This document shows, piece after piece, positions 27,485 through 37,277 of a stretch of 64,000 bases of DNA. The position numbers were made by a program, and so were the translations under genes. The stretch's first letter is position 1; the number at the start of each line of letters is the position of its first letter. Source of the stretch: an uncultured Myxococcales bacterium (GTDB lineage: Bacteria; Myxococcota_A; UBA9042); the NCBI GenBank assembly GCA_903896545.1, contig CAITYF010000051.1, positions 1-64,000 of the forward strand. Reading direction: 5' to 3'. Below the pieces are notes generated by a model. That model did no database searches, was not told where the DNA came from, and saw only the letters and a list, made by a program, of their open reading frames with translations.

Positions 27485-28559
27485 GCGCAAACCCGAGGTG
27501 GTCTACCGCTGGGACCTCGACAAGACCTATCTCCAGACGGAATTCTCGACCGTGCGCGGGCTCCTGCAAGCCGCGGTCGAGGGCGCTCACCGCAAACGGG
27601 CGATCCCCGGCGTGCGCGCGCTCCTGCGTGGTCTGTCGCAGTCCCAAGAGACGCGCGTTGTTGTCGTTTCCGGCAGCCCGACCTGGATCCGTGGGCGCCT
27701 GGAAAAAATGTTCCAGCTTCACGGCATTCGCTGCGATCGCCTGGTGCTCAAGGACTTTGGCAGCGCGCTCAAGCGCGGGCGATTCTCCGCCATCAAATCG
27801 CAAGTGCCCTACAAGCTGCTCGCCCACTTGGAAACGCGGCTGTGGCTGCAAGGCCGCGGGGAAGCGGTGGGAGAAATCTGCTTTGGCGATGACGCCGAGG
27901 TTGACGCGCTCATTTACTGCCTCTACAGCGACGTCTGCACCGGGCGCGTCGGTGGCCCGCGCTTGGCGCGAATCCTGAAGGCATGCGGCGCGTACGACGA
28001 CGAAATCGCAGCAGTTCTGGGGCGCCTCCCGCTTCTGGGGCGCGACGACCCGGTGCAGCGGATCTTCATTCATCTGGAAGGTAATTCGCCGCCAGCGCGC
28101 TTTGGTGCCTATCGCGGACGCGTGCTTGCGACGTTCAACGCGCTGCAAATCGCCGTCAACTTGGCCGACGCGCAGCTCTGCGACGACTCGGTTGTCATCG
28201 CCGTTGCGGAGTCGCTGGTCAAAGAGGCGCGCGTGGACGCCCAGGACCTCGCGGGTACGCTCGAAGACGCCGTCCGCCGTGGCCTTTGCCGCCGCGACTA
28301 TGCCGTTCAAGTTGTGCAGACGCTGCTTCCGCGTTCCGCGGCTTTCGACGTCGGCTTCACCAAGCCATTTGCTGCGCGCGTGGTCGAACGTCTGTCCGCG
28401 CCGGTCCGTCCGCAACAGCGCCCCGTGCTGGAGCCATTGCCGTATGAGCAGCTCTTCGAGGCCGAGCAGGCCTTTGCCCGTGCCCGCAAGCTTGCCCGAC
28501 ACACCGCGAACCGGATTCCAGGACTCGCTGAATTCTTGAGCCCGCCGCAGGACGATTAG
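27477..28559 (+). CDS. App1-like / HAD-fold phosphatase (putative phosphatidate phosphatase)
   Basis: WDLDKTYL (DxDxT), VVVVSGSPTWIRGRLEKMF, LVLKDFG, ICFGDDAEVDALIY; start overlaps the plsX stop by 8 bp. Confidence 0.68.
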   Translation: MPERKPEVVYRWDLDKTYLQTEFSTVRGLLQAAVEGAHRKRAIPGVRALLRGLSQSQETRVVVVSGSPTWIRGRLEKMFQLHGIRCDRLVLKDFGSALKRGRFSAIKSQVPYKLLAHLETRLWLQGRGEAVGEICFGDDAEVDALIYCLYSDVCTGRVGGPRLARILKACGAYDDEIAAVLGRLPLLGRDDPVQRIFIHLEGNSPPARFGAYRGRVLATFNALQIAVNLADAQLCDDSVVIAVAESLVKEARVDAQDLAGTLEDAVRRGLCRRDYAVQVVQTLLPRSAAFDVGFTKPFAARVVERLSAPVRPQQRPVLEPLPYEQLFEAEQAFARARKLARHTANRIPGLAEFLSPPQDD

Positions 28560-28565
28560 CCGACC

Positions 28566-28961
28566 ATGACCAAATCTTCGCCGTTCCTTTTTCTCGCCGC
28601 GATTCTGGGCGCGCTGGCCGTCGTGCTGGGAGCGTTTGGCGCGCATGCGCTCAAGGATCGTATGACGCCGTACGAGCTCGGTATTTACGAAACCGCTGTG
28701 CGCTACCTCTTTTACCACGTGTTTGCGTTGGTCAGCGTGTACGTGCTTGGCGCCTTGGCACAGAGCCGAGGCGCGCCGCCGCCGAAAGCGTTGCGGACGT
28801 CCGGTTGGGCGTTTGTCATAGGAATCGCGCTATTTTGCGGCAGTTTAATGGCGATTGTCGCAACCGGAACGCGGCAATTTGGCCTGATGACGCCGTTTGG
28901 CGGCGTGGCGTTTATCGTAGGTTGGCTGACGTTGGCGCGGGCGGCGTGGGTGTTGCGCTAA
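28566..28961 (+). CDS. DUF423 family membrane protein
   Basis: LGALAVVLGAFGAHALKDRMTP..YETAVRYLFYHVFAL signature. Confidence 0.9.
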   Translation: MTKSSPFLFLAAILGALAVVLGAFGAHALKDRMTPYELGIYETAVRYLFYHVFALVSVYVLGALAQSRGAPPPKALRTSGWAFVIGIALFCGSLMAIVATGTRQFGLMTPFGGVAFIVGWLTLARAAWVLR

Positions 28962-29010
28962 AACACCACTCCAACAACACCGGGTCGGCCTTCGTCAGTG
29001 CTGCGGCGGG

Positions 29011-29478
29011 CTAGAAAACTGCGCCGACCGTAACCTGACCAAAAGCGCTCAGGTCCGTGTTCTGCCCCTGAAAGCCCAAATTTACGCCCAGGTACGGCAA
29101 GCCCAAGGACACGCGCGCGGCGCCGAAGACGCCGTAGATTCCCGTTGTGCCGAAGTTCTTCTGCACGCCGCCGAACGCACCACCGATGACGCGGAAGAAC
29201 GGCACGGAGACGATCGAGTAGCGCACTTCCAGATTCGCGGCCGGATTGAAGGACGCAAACGACGGCAGGTCAAAACGCACGCCGAAGCCTATCTTCGAAA
29301 AGATGTCGTCGATGCCGAGCTCCAGCGTCGCGCCGTAGTCGGTGCCAGCTTGGCCGGGAAAGCCGTGGTACGTGTGCGTACCGATGCCGCCATAGATCGC
29401 GCCGATGCCGGGAATGGCGAACGCGGGTAGGGCAAACAAACTCGTCAAAAGGGCGAAGAGCACGATGATGCGACGCAT
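29011..29478 (-). CDS. Hypothetical exported protein
   Basis: Signal peptide MRRIIVLFALLTSLFALPAFA, beta-rich C-terminus ending VTVGAVF. Confidence 0.68.
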   Translation of the reverse strand: MRRIIVLFALLTSLFALPAFAIPGIGAIYGGIGTHTYHGFPGQAGTDYGATLELGIDDIFSKIGFGVRFDLPSFASFNPAANLEVRYSIVSVPFFRVIGGAFGGVQKNFGTTGIYGVFGAARVSLGLPYLGVNLGFQGQNTDLSAFGQVTVGAVF

Positions 29479-29515
29479 GGGAAACCTCCAATTTCTCAGT
29501 ACCAGAAGCGCGCGT

Positions 29516-30541
29516 TCACCGCAAGAAATGTTCGACCCGGCGGTGACCGTGGCGAATGGCCTCGAAATCGGCCGGTGCGCGTTTGAGCGCGTGGTGTGCG
29601 GCGTCAAGCGCGGCGAATGGCGACAAATCCTGAGCAGCGAGCGCATCGACCACCGCGGCGATCGCGTCTTCAAGCGTTCCGGACGGTGGCAAAGCGAAAG
29701 CCGTGCGTAGCCCCGTCACGGCGCGGTGGGCAACGTCCAGTTTGCCCTCGATGCTGTGACCGGCGATGTGCGGTGTCACGAGGTCCGCGGTTTCCAGCAG
29801 CTCCGTGCGGGGCTTGGGCTCGCCCTCAAACGTGTCCACGGCCAGACCGCGCAACTGTCCCGAACGGCGCAGCGCCGCGGCCGCGCCTTCATCCAACACG
29901 CCGCCCCGCGCCGCATTCAGCACCACCGCGTCGGTCAAGTGCTGCAGACGACTGAACGACAACAAGTTCGTCGTCGCGTGCGGTCCATTTTCCACCTTGG
30001 GCACGTGCAGGGACACCGCGCCCCAGGGACCGTCGCGCAGCGCCTCGTCCAGGGTCAGCTTGCTGAACGCGCCTTCGCGCTCGCCGCGCGGCGGATCGCA
30101 AGCCGTCACCTGGAACCCGTTCTCCAGAAGCAGTTTCGTCACCGCTGTGCCCACAGCACCAACGCCGACGACCAGTACGCGTGGATTCTGAGGCGGTAAA
30201 CGACGGAGCGCCCACAGCACCCAATCCGCGACTGCGCGGGCATTGCCGCCGTGTCCCGTGTGCAGCGCCACGTTGTGGTTCGCTAGCGCCGCGGCGTCCA
30301 CATGATCCGTGCCCGATGAAAGTGTCGCCACCGACCGCAGCCGCGGCAGCGCCGACACCAGCTCCGCGCCAACGCGCGTCGCCGTTCGCAGCAAAAGCGC
30401 GTCAGCGTCGTGGACACGTGCCGTGTGCGCCGTCAGTTCGCGCGGGGCAAAAGGCAACAGCTCAAAGCCGTCCAGCCAGTGCAGTGGCAGCGCGTTGGCG
30501 TGCCCGGACAGCACCGCCGTGTCCACCAGTAGCCTTGGCAT
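29516..30541 (-). CDS. D-isomer-specific 2-hydroxyacid dehydrogenase, PdxB-like (4-phosphoerythronate dehydrogenase)
   Basis: TLSSGTDHVD, NARAVADWVLWAL, VVGVGAVGTAV, HVPKVENGPHATTNLLS; PdxB-like arrangement. Confidence 0.82.
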   Translation of the reverse strand: MPRLLVDTAVLSGHANALPLHWLDGFELLPFAPRELTAHTARVHDADALLLRTATRVGAELVSALPRLRSVATLSSGTDHVDAAALANHNVALHTGHGGNARAVADWVLWALRRLPPQNPRVLVVGVGAVGTAVTKLLLENGFQVTACDPPRGEREGAFSKLTLDEALRDGPWGAVSLHVPKVENGPHATTNLLSFSRLQHLTDAVVLNAARGGVLDEGAAAALRRSGQLRGLAVDTFEGEPKPRTELLETADLVTPHIAGHSIEGKLDVAHRAVTGLRTAFALPPSGTLEDAIAAVVDALAAQDLSPFAALDAAHHALKRAPADFEAIRHGHRRVEHFLR

Positions 30542-30973
30542 CTACGCGGGCTCCGGCGTGTCCGCCAGCTGCAGCAAGTGCTGCCATTCACCGTCGGTGA
30601 GCGGGATGACCGACAGCCGGTTCTCGCGGATCAGCTTGATCTCCGCCAGCGGCCCACCTTTGGCGTGTTCTTCGCGCATCGTCTGCAGCGTCACGGGCTG
30701 TCGCAGCGCCATGACGGGCGCGACCTTGACGGCGGACCAACGCAAGTCCTCCGTCGTCGGATCCTGAAACGCCGTTTCCACCACTTGCGCGATGCCCACC
30801 GCTTCTTTGCCGATGTTCGAGTGGTAAATCAGCACCCGATCGCCGCGTTCCATGGCCCGCATGTTGTTGCGCGCCGTGTAGTTGCGCACGCCATCCCAGG
30901 TCGCGACGCCGTCACGCAGCAGATTCTGCCAGGAAAAAGTGTCGGGTTCCGTCTTCATCAACCAATAGCGCAT
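30542..30973 (-). CDS. EVE domain-containing protein
   Basis: YWLMKTEPDTFSWQNLLRDGVATWDGVRNYTARNNMRAMERGDRVLIYHSN signature. Confidence 0.93.
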   Translation of the reverse strand: MRYWLMKTEPDTFSWQNLLRDGVATWDGVRNYTARNNMRAMERGDRVLIYHSNIGKEAVGIAQVVETAFQDPTTEDLRWSAVKVAPVMALRQPVTLQTMREEHAKGGPLAEIKLIRENRLSVIPLTDGEWQHLLQLADTPEPA

Positions 30974-31156
30974 CGTGTTCCTCTGGACCTGAAGCCGCGC
31001 GACGGTACGGCGTGGACGGGCAGCGCGCAAGGGCGCACTGCGTGACACGTGGGTAAAATCCCCGAAATCATGCGAAAAAGTTGCGATTGCGGCGAGCGGC
31101 GGAAGCCGTTATCCTGCCGACTCGGGGTCTGTCCGCGCTCACTTGCAGGATCGTTC

Positions 31157-33553
31157 ATGCGCTTGTTTCCACTTTCTGCGCCGCGACTCGTTTGGGTAGG
31201 CCTGCTCGTCGCGCTGGCGGCCGCGGCGTGTAGCACTTCCACTGGCAGTACCGGCGGCGGCTTCACCCTCCCCGACGTCAAGGTCGACACGGGCAAATCG
31301 GGCAGCGACAGCGAGGGATCGGAAGCGATCGTTGGCACGGATGGCGATGTCATCACGCTCAAAGACGCGTGCGTGGACCCGGAGAATTGCCTCCCCGACG
31401 GCACCGAGGGCGAGACGGATCAGGATGTCCAAAACGGCGGCGACAACGGCCCCGTTGACACCGGATCGACCTACACCGGTCCTGCGTGCACCAAGAATTC
31501 CGTCTGCGCCGGCTTGCCGGACACGCCGTACTGCGCAATCTCCAAGAACCAGTGCGTCCAGTGCCTTTTTGACACGAACTGCACGGACCCGCAGAAGTGC
31601 GTCGACTTCGCCTGCAAGACCATCTCCTGCACGCCGGGTGAAAAAAAGTGCAACGGCCTGTTCCTGGACATCTGCAACACCACGGGCAACGCCTTTGACA
31701 CGCAGGCTTGTCCGGATTCCAAGCCGTTCTGCCTGAACGATGACTGCCGCGTGTGCGACGCGGGCAAGTTGTACTGCGCGAAGTCGGACCCGTCGGTCAT
31801 CAACTTTGACGTCGTCATGAAGTGCAGCACGGATGGCGAATCGACAAGCGTCATCCACCAGTGCGCGGAAGGCCAGCAGTGCATGAACAACTCCTGCATG
31901 GTGTGCGTGCCTGGCTCGAAGTCGTGCGAAAACGGCGCGGCGGTCGAGTGCAAAGCAGACGGCTCCGGCTGGACCGTCACCAAGGACTGCGCGGGCAACG
32001 GCTGGGCGTGCGTCGGCGGCTTGTGCACGGACCCGTGCGCGGGTGACATCAAGGCCAACACCAACGTGGGCTGCGACTACTTCGCGGTCGACCTCGACAA
32101 CGTCTACATTCCCGACGGCAAGGGCGGCTACTTCGACGCGCAGAACGCGCAGTTCTCGGTCATCGTGTCCAACACCAAGCCGGCGCCGGCGACCGTGACG
32201 GTCATGGCGACGGACGACACGGGGCTGAAGCACGAGTCGAAGTATACGGTGCAGGGCAATGGCCTGAAGATTCTCAATCTGCCCGACCCGCTGTGGAAGA
32301 TTAAGCCGCTGAATCAGGATGGTACGGGCGTCACCAAGAACGTGTACCGCATCAAGTCGAACCAGCCCATCGTGGCGTATCAGTTCAACCCGCTGCAGGA
32401 TGTCGGCGTGTTTTCCAACGACGCGTCGCTGCTTTTGCCGTCCAATGGCTTGGGCCAGGAATACTGGGTGATGACCCGTGAGCAGTCCGTGGACGCGCTG
32501 AAAAGCTATTTCACCATCGTGGCGACGTCGGGCGGAACGACCAAGACGCACGTGACCATCGTGCTCTCTGCGCCGTCGGCGGCCGGTCCGAATCTGCCGG
32601 CGAAGAACGCGGGCGAAACGATGGAGCTGGATCTGGCCGAAGGCGAAGTGCTGAACGTCGAGAGTAACCAGATCGGCGCGGACATGACCGGCACGTGGAT
32701 CAAGGCGGACAAGCCGATCGCTGTTTTTGGCGGCTCTGAAGCGTCCAACTCGCCGAATACCGACCACTGCATCAATGGCACGTGTCAGTTCCAGGGATGG
32801 GCATGCAAGTCCAACGCGGATTGCCCGACGACGTGCTGCAGCGACCACATGGAAGAGCAACTCTTTCCGATCTCGTCGTGGGGCACGAGCTATCTGGCGA
32901 CCAAGGTGCAAAAGCGCGGTCAGGAAAAAGACGCGTGGCGCATTCTGGCCTCGCAGGACGGCACCACGGTGACGACCGATCCGCCGCAAGGTGCGATTCC
33001 TGTGCTGAACCAAGGGCAGTGGTACGAGTTTGAGTCCGATCAGGACTTCCTCATCAAGTCGGACAAGCCGGTGCTGGTGGGGCAGTTCATGGCGTCGTCG
33101 TTCGCGCCGGGTCCGAACGTGGACACGTGCACAGGCACGGCGGTCGGGCAAAAAGTCTGCGCGTACACGTGGAACGTGAAGGATTATCCGTGGACCTGCA
33201 GCAAGAACGCCGATTGCCCCAACATTGCCGAACCAGGCGACGCGCTCATCGGCGATCCGGACTTCTCGTTGTCGGTGTCGACCGACCGGTTTCTGGACGA
33301 CTACGTCTTTCTTGTGCCCAGCAACTACAAGGCGAACTACATCAACGTGATGGCACCGACGGGCGCGACCGCGACCTTGGACGGCGTTGCGCTCACCGGC
33401 TTCACGCAGTTTGTTCCGGGTTGGTCGGTGCTGCGTACGCCGATCGCGCCGGGATCGCACGCGCTGAAGTCGCCGCAGAAAGTGGGGCTGTTGGTGTACG
33501 GCTGGGCGGATTTTGTGAGCTACAGCTATCCGGGCGGCGCGTCGTTGAAGTGA
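31157..33553 (+). CDS. Cell-surface lipoprotein with IgGFc-binding-like domain
   Basis: Lipobox LAAAAC; Cys-rich N-terminus; VYRIKSNQPIVAYQFNPL..SNDASLLLPSNGLGQEYWVMT typical of the IgGFc_binding family. Confidence 0.82.
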   Translation: MRLFPLSAPRLVWVGLLVALAAAACSTSTGSTGGGFTLPDVKVDTGKSGSDSEGSEAIVGTDGDVITLKDACVDPENCLPDGTEGETDQDVQNGGDNGPVDTGSTYTGPACTKNSVCAGLPDTPYCAISKNQCVQCLFDTNCTDPQKCVDFACKTISCTPGEKKCNGLFLDICNTTGNAFDTQACPDSKPFCLNDDCRVCDAGKLYCAKSDPSVINFDVVMKCSTDGESTSVIHQCAEGQQCMNNSCMVCVPGSKSCENGAAVECKADGSGWTVTKDCAGNGWACVGGLCTDPCAGDIKANTNVGCDYFAVDLDNVYIPDGKGGYFDAQNAQFSVIVSNTKPAPATVTVMATDDTGLKHESKYTVQGNGLKILNLPDPLWKIKPLNQDGTGVTKNVYRIKSNQPIVAYQFNPLQDVGVFSNDASLLLPSNGLGQEYWVMTREQSVDALKSYFTIVATSGGTTKTHVTIVLSAPSAAGPNLPAKNAGETMELDLAEGEVLNVESNQIGADMTGTWIKADKPIAVFGGSEASNSPNTDHCINGTCQFQGWACKSNADCPTTCCSDHMEEQLFPISSWGTSYLATKVQKRGQEKDAWRILASQDGTTVTTDPPQGAIPVLNQGQWYEFESDQDFLIKSDKPVLVGQFMASSFAPGPNVDTCTGTAVGQKVCAYTWNVKDYPWTCSKNADCPNIAEPGDALIGDPDFSLSVSTDRFLDDYVFLVPSNYKANYINVMAPTGATATLDGVALTGFTQFVPGWSVLRTPIAPGSHALKSPQKVGLLVYGWADFVSYSYPGGASLK

Positions 33554-33648
33554 TGGCGATGGGCGGGTTTGCGCCTTCACCACATTCACGGCGAAATGAG
33601 CAAGATTTGGGCGGCTCCCGTCGCTGAAGCGCCGGGACCGGGTCTCCA

Positions 33649-33673
33649 ATCGCAAACGTCGGACGTTTGCGAT
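33649..33673. terminator. Perfect hairpin ATCGCAAACGT-CGG-ACGTTTGCGAT between convergent genes
   Basis: 11-bp perfect stem, 3-nt loop, in non-coding DNA between convergent CDS; no obvious U-tract. Confidence 0.45.
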
Positions 33674-33796
33674 CGAGCCGCGATGCGCGCCTCGGCGCGT
33701 TGCGTTGGGCCCCTGCCGCGGCTGGGCGTGGGGCTCCAGTTGTCGGCGTGGACACCGCGCGTTCGAAGCCGGCCCACTGGCCGATCGGCTTTGAGG

Positions 33797-34492
33797 TCAG
33801 CTCAAATTTTCCGACAACACCACCTGATTCGCTGCCGCCGGATCCAGTGCCAGCCGCGCCAGCGCCCCCGCCAGCCGCGCGTCCGTCGTGGATTTGTAGC
33901 GATCCCGCAGCGTTTTTGCGCCCAACGCGCCCAGGACCCCCAGCACGCCGTCGAGCGCCGTGCCGGCAAACGCCTCACTCGGTCGCTCTTCATCGCGCTG
34001 ACCCGTGATGATGCTCGGTCGCGCAATCGTCCACGGCACGCCCGCAGCGCGCACCGCTTCCTCGGCCTTCCAACGCCACTGCAGGTACGCGCCCTGCGCT
34101 TTGGGACCGGCGCCCAGCGACGACAAATAGACCACGCGGGTGACTGTGCCCGCTTTTGCGCTCGCGTCAGCCAGCAATTTGGGCAGCGCGAAGTCGACCG
34201 CCTCGTAGCTGTTCGCGGCCTCGCCTTGGGCCTTCATGCGCGAGCGGGTCGTACCCACACAGCAGAACGCCAGATCAACTTGCAGCCGCTGCAGCGTCGC
34301 CGTCATCGCGGTCAGATCCCACGGCGTCGTGTCCACTTCCGCGCCCAGCGCCGAGAAACTTTCCCGCCACTTCGCCAAATCGCGCGAATCCGGGCGCACG
34401 TGGGCAATCGTCGTGATGCCGCGCTTGCGCAAGTCGGCGACGAGCGCCTTCCCCGTGAAACCCGTCGCGCCGGTTACAAATGCTACGGTCAT
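33797..34492 (-). CDS. NAD(P)H-binding oxidoreductase (SDR-like)
   Basis: VAFVTGATGFTGKALVADLRKRG; VYLSSLGAGPKAQGAYLQWRWKAEEAVRAAGVPWTIARPSIITG. Confidence 0.9.
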   Translation of the reverse strand: MTVAFVTGATGFTGKALVADLRKRGITTIAHVRPDSRDLAKWRESFSALGAEVDTTPWDLTAMTATLQRLQVDLAFCCVGTTRSRMKAQGEAANSYEAVDFALPKLLADASAKAGTVTRVVYLSSLGAGPKAQGAYLQWRWKAEEAVRAAGVPWTIARPSIITGQRDEERPSEAFAGTALDGVLGVLGALGAKTLRDRYKSTTDARLAGALARLALDPAAANQVVLSENLS

Positions 34493-34500
34493 GAAAACTC

Positions 34501-36102
34501 CTACTTGTTGCACATCGTCAGCACGCTCGGCACGTCCGTCGGACTCGGCTGGCCCGGCGGTCCCTGCAGACGCACCGGCCACACGCCGTAGCGGGCGAGT
34601 TGCGGGTTCTTGCCATAAAACGCGCAGGTCTGGTGCACGTTGTGGTCGAAGTCCTTGCCGCGCCTCAGGATGACGACCGCGGTGTTGTCGGCCCACGCGA
34701 GCGCAAATTGCTGCGGATCGAGCGGCCGTACCTGCAGCCAGTCCGCCTGACGCTGCGTGAGCACGGCGATGTTGTTCTGCGCCAGAAGCTGCTCCGCGCT
34801 GGGCGCGTGCACCTGAATCGCCTGACTATCCAGCGCCCACTGCCGACCTGCCATCAGCATGCGACCGTCGGTCGACGGCATCTGCCGACCGTTCAACCAC
34901 CACGCCAGCCAGCCGCCCCACGGGTCGGGGTTGAACAGGCGCCCGTGTAGATCGCTCTCGACGAGAAACGGCGTTGCCGCAACGGGGAAGTTCTTCTGCA
35001 CCCAGTCGTTCTCCGGCCACACTTGCGGCACGCGACCGATCGTCCACCAGACACTCGCCGCGACGATGAATGCCAACAACGTGCGAACCGCGGCTGGCAG
35101 CGCAATGCGCGCCTCGCGGAACACGAAAAGGAGCGGCAACCACGTGAAGAAGGTCATACGCCGCGTGTGGAGGCTCTCGACGCTGGCGAGCAGCGCGGGC
35201 AGGGCGTTGGGAAACGCGGGCGACAGGCTTTTGCGGCGGATGAATGCGACGGCGATGACGGTCACAAGCAGCACGGCCAACGTGACGGGGACCCACGGCT
35301 GGATGCGCCAGACATCGGGAGCCCACGTCGGCGCCCACTCCTCTACAAGACCTTCCGCCACACGCGGCGAGCGCAGCGCGTACGGAATCAACCGCCAGCC
35401 GCACGGCTGCAGGAACACGGCGATGCCGGCAATCGCCGTTCGGGCGATCCACGGGCGATCCCACGGCGATTGACCGCTGCGCCAGCGCGTCCACGTGAGC
35501 CCCAGCGTGTGGAGTCCAATGAACGCCGGCGCGATGATCTGCGACGAGTGCGCTTGCGCCCAGACGATCAACAGCGCGGCAAACGCGAACCAGCGCCGCC
35601 TCGTCCACGGCGCCGCTTCCGCCAGCACGATGCCAAGCGTCACCAGCGCGAAGATCCAGCCGAGCACGTGCGGACGCGCTGCCGCGTGCGGCTGCGTGAC
35701 GAGCCACCAGATCGCCGTCGCCACCAGCGCCGCGGACCAACGCTGCGTCGCTTTCTGCACGATGTGCACGACCAGATACGCGGTCAGCGCGATCAGCGCA
35801 CCGCGGACTAAACGCAGCCCGGCAAATCCCAGCACGTTCATGACGCCTGCGAGCACGACTTGTGACAGCCACTCGTGCTGCATGTCGCCGCCGCGATCAT
35901 TCCAGATCAGCGGATCCGGCGTCGGCAGGAGCGTCCCGTGCGCCAGCATCCAGCGGCCGATCGACAGGTGCATCCACTCGTCACCTTCTTTCAACGGCCC
36001 CAAATTGCGCGCAAAAACGCCGATGACGAGCGCCCAAACGCCGAGGCGCGCAAGGCGTTCTGGCCAATTCAGCTCTTGCGGGTCACTGGATGGCACCGGC
36101 AT
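34501..36102 (-). CDS. Polytopic membrane protein, GT-C-like hypothetical
   Basis: About 10 hydrophobic segments; early acidic loop GDEWMHLSIGRWML and large C-terminal soluble domain. Confidence 0.75.
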   Translation of the reverse strand: MPVPSSDPQELNWPERLARLGVWALVIGVFARNLGPLKEGDEWMHLSIGRWMLAHGTLLPTPDPLIWNDRGGDMQHEWLSQVVLAGVMNVLGFAGLRLVRGALIALTAYLVVHIVQKATQRWSAALVATAIWWLVTQPHAAARPHVLGWIFALVTLGIVLAEAAPWTRRRWFAFAALLIVWAQAHSSQIIAPAFIGLHTLGLTWTRWRSGQSPWDRPWIARTAIAGIAVFLQPCGWRLIPYALRSPRVAEGLVEEWAPTWAPDVWRIQPWVPVTLAVLLVTVIAVAFIRRKSLSPAFPNALPALLASVESLHTRRMTFFTWLPLLFVFREARIALPAAVRTLLAFIVAASVWWTIGRVPQVWPENDWVQKNFPVAATPFLVESDLHGRLFNPDPWGGWLAWWLNGRQMPSTDGRMLMAGRQWALDSQAIQVHAPSAEQLLAQNNIAVLTQRQADWLQVRPLDPQQFALAWADNTAVVILRRGKDFDHNVHQTCAFYGKNPQLARYGVWPVRLQGPPGQPSPTDVPSVLTMCNK

Positions 36103-37264
36103 CTCGCAGCGCCGCTATCGCCGCGTCGTCGTAGCCAAAATCCGCGAGGACCGCGGCGGTGTCGTAGCCGCATTCCACGGACGTCCGCGTGTAGGCGGCG
36201 GGCGTCGCGGAAAAATGCACGGGCGATGCGACTTGCCGATGCACGCGGCCGTCTTCATCCGGTACAGCCACGACCATGTTGCGCGCCACCAACTGCGGGT
36301 GCTGCACGGCTTCACGCGGCGTCAGCACAGGCTCGACACAGCAGGGCACGTCGGCAAAGATTTCCCGCCACTCCGCTTGGGTGCGCGTGGCCAGAATCGC
36401 GGCGAGTTTGCTTTTGAGCGTCGCAATTTCCGTCGGCGTGCTGGCATCCACGTTTTCAAGATCTGGAGCGCCGATCGCGGCACAGAACATCGACCAGAAT
36501 TTTGGTTCCAGCGCGCCCATGGCCAGATAACGGCCGTCTGCCGTCGCGTAGTAATCGTAGACGCCGCCGCCGTTGAGCGGTTCCGTCGCCGGTCCGGCAT
36601 CGTGGTCGCCCTCCAGCGCGGCGGACACACTCAGCAGGTTCATCCACAGCGCGCCATCGGCCATCGAGACGTCGACAAACTGCCCTTCGCCCGTCTGCAG
36701 CCGGTGCACGACGGCAGCCAGAATGCCCGCCACCGCGCCAAAAGTACCGCCGCCAAAGTCGCCCGGCAGCGCGGCGTTCGGCGTCGGACCGTGCCCCGCG
36801 CGCCCTGTGTGATGGGCTACGCCCGCCGTCGCGAGGAAGTCGATGTCGTGACCTGGACGATCGCGCCACGGTCCAGTTTGCCCGTACGAGCTGATCGCGC
36901 ACCAGATCAGCCGCGGCTGCAGCACCCGCAGCGACGCGTAGCCCATCCCCAAGCGATCCAGCACACCGGGGCGAAACTGCTCGACGATCACGTCGTACTC
37001 GGCGATCAACTTGCGCACGACATCCAGCGCGCCGGGCGCCTTCAAGTTCAACGAGATTGAGCGCTTGTTGCGGTTCACCGCGCGCCACGCTGCGCCCTTC
37101 TCGCCTGAATCGAGGGGCGGCATCCAGCGCAGCAGATCGGGGCGGTCGGGAGCTTCGACGCGCAGCACGTCGGCGCCGTTGTCGGCTAGCCACTGTGTGG
37201 CCAGGGGACCCGGGTAGAGCGCTGTGAAATCGAGGATTTTGAGACCTGCGAGCGCTCCGGGCAT
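36083..37264 (-). CDS. CaiB/BaiF family CoA transferase (alpha-methylacyl-CoA racemase-like)
   Basis: GLKILDFTALYPGPLATQWLADNGADVLRVEAPDRPD; NRNKRSISLNLKAPGALDVVRKLI; GQTGPWRDRPGHDIDF. Confidence 0.94.
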   Translation of the reverse strand: MPGALAGLKILDFTALYPGPLATQWLADNGADVLRVEAPDRPDLLRWMPPLDSGEKGAAWRAVNRNKRSISLNLKAPGALDVVRKLIAEYDVIVEQFRPGVLDRLGMGYASLRVLQPRLIWCAISSYGQTGPWRDRPGHDIDFLATAGVAHHTGRAGHGPTPNAALPGDFGGGTFGAVAGILAAVVHRLQTGEGQFVDVSMADGALWMNLLSVSAALEGDHDAGPATEPLNGGGVYDYYATADGRYLAMGALEPKFWSMFCAAIGAPDLENVDASTPTEIATLKSKLAAILATRTQAEWREIFADVPCCVEPVLTPREAVQHPQLVARNMVVAVPDEDGRVHRQVASPVHFSATPAAYTRTSVECGYDTAAVLADFGYDDAAIAALRDAGAIQ

Positions 37265-37277
37265 GCGGAAGACCTAC

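Noticed and set aside
31139-33655. 838-aa minus-strand ORF opposite the IgGFc-binding-like gene
   Set aside because: Shadow; no signal peptide or domain, extreme Arg/His content.
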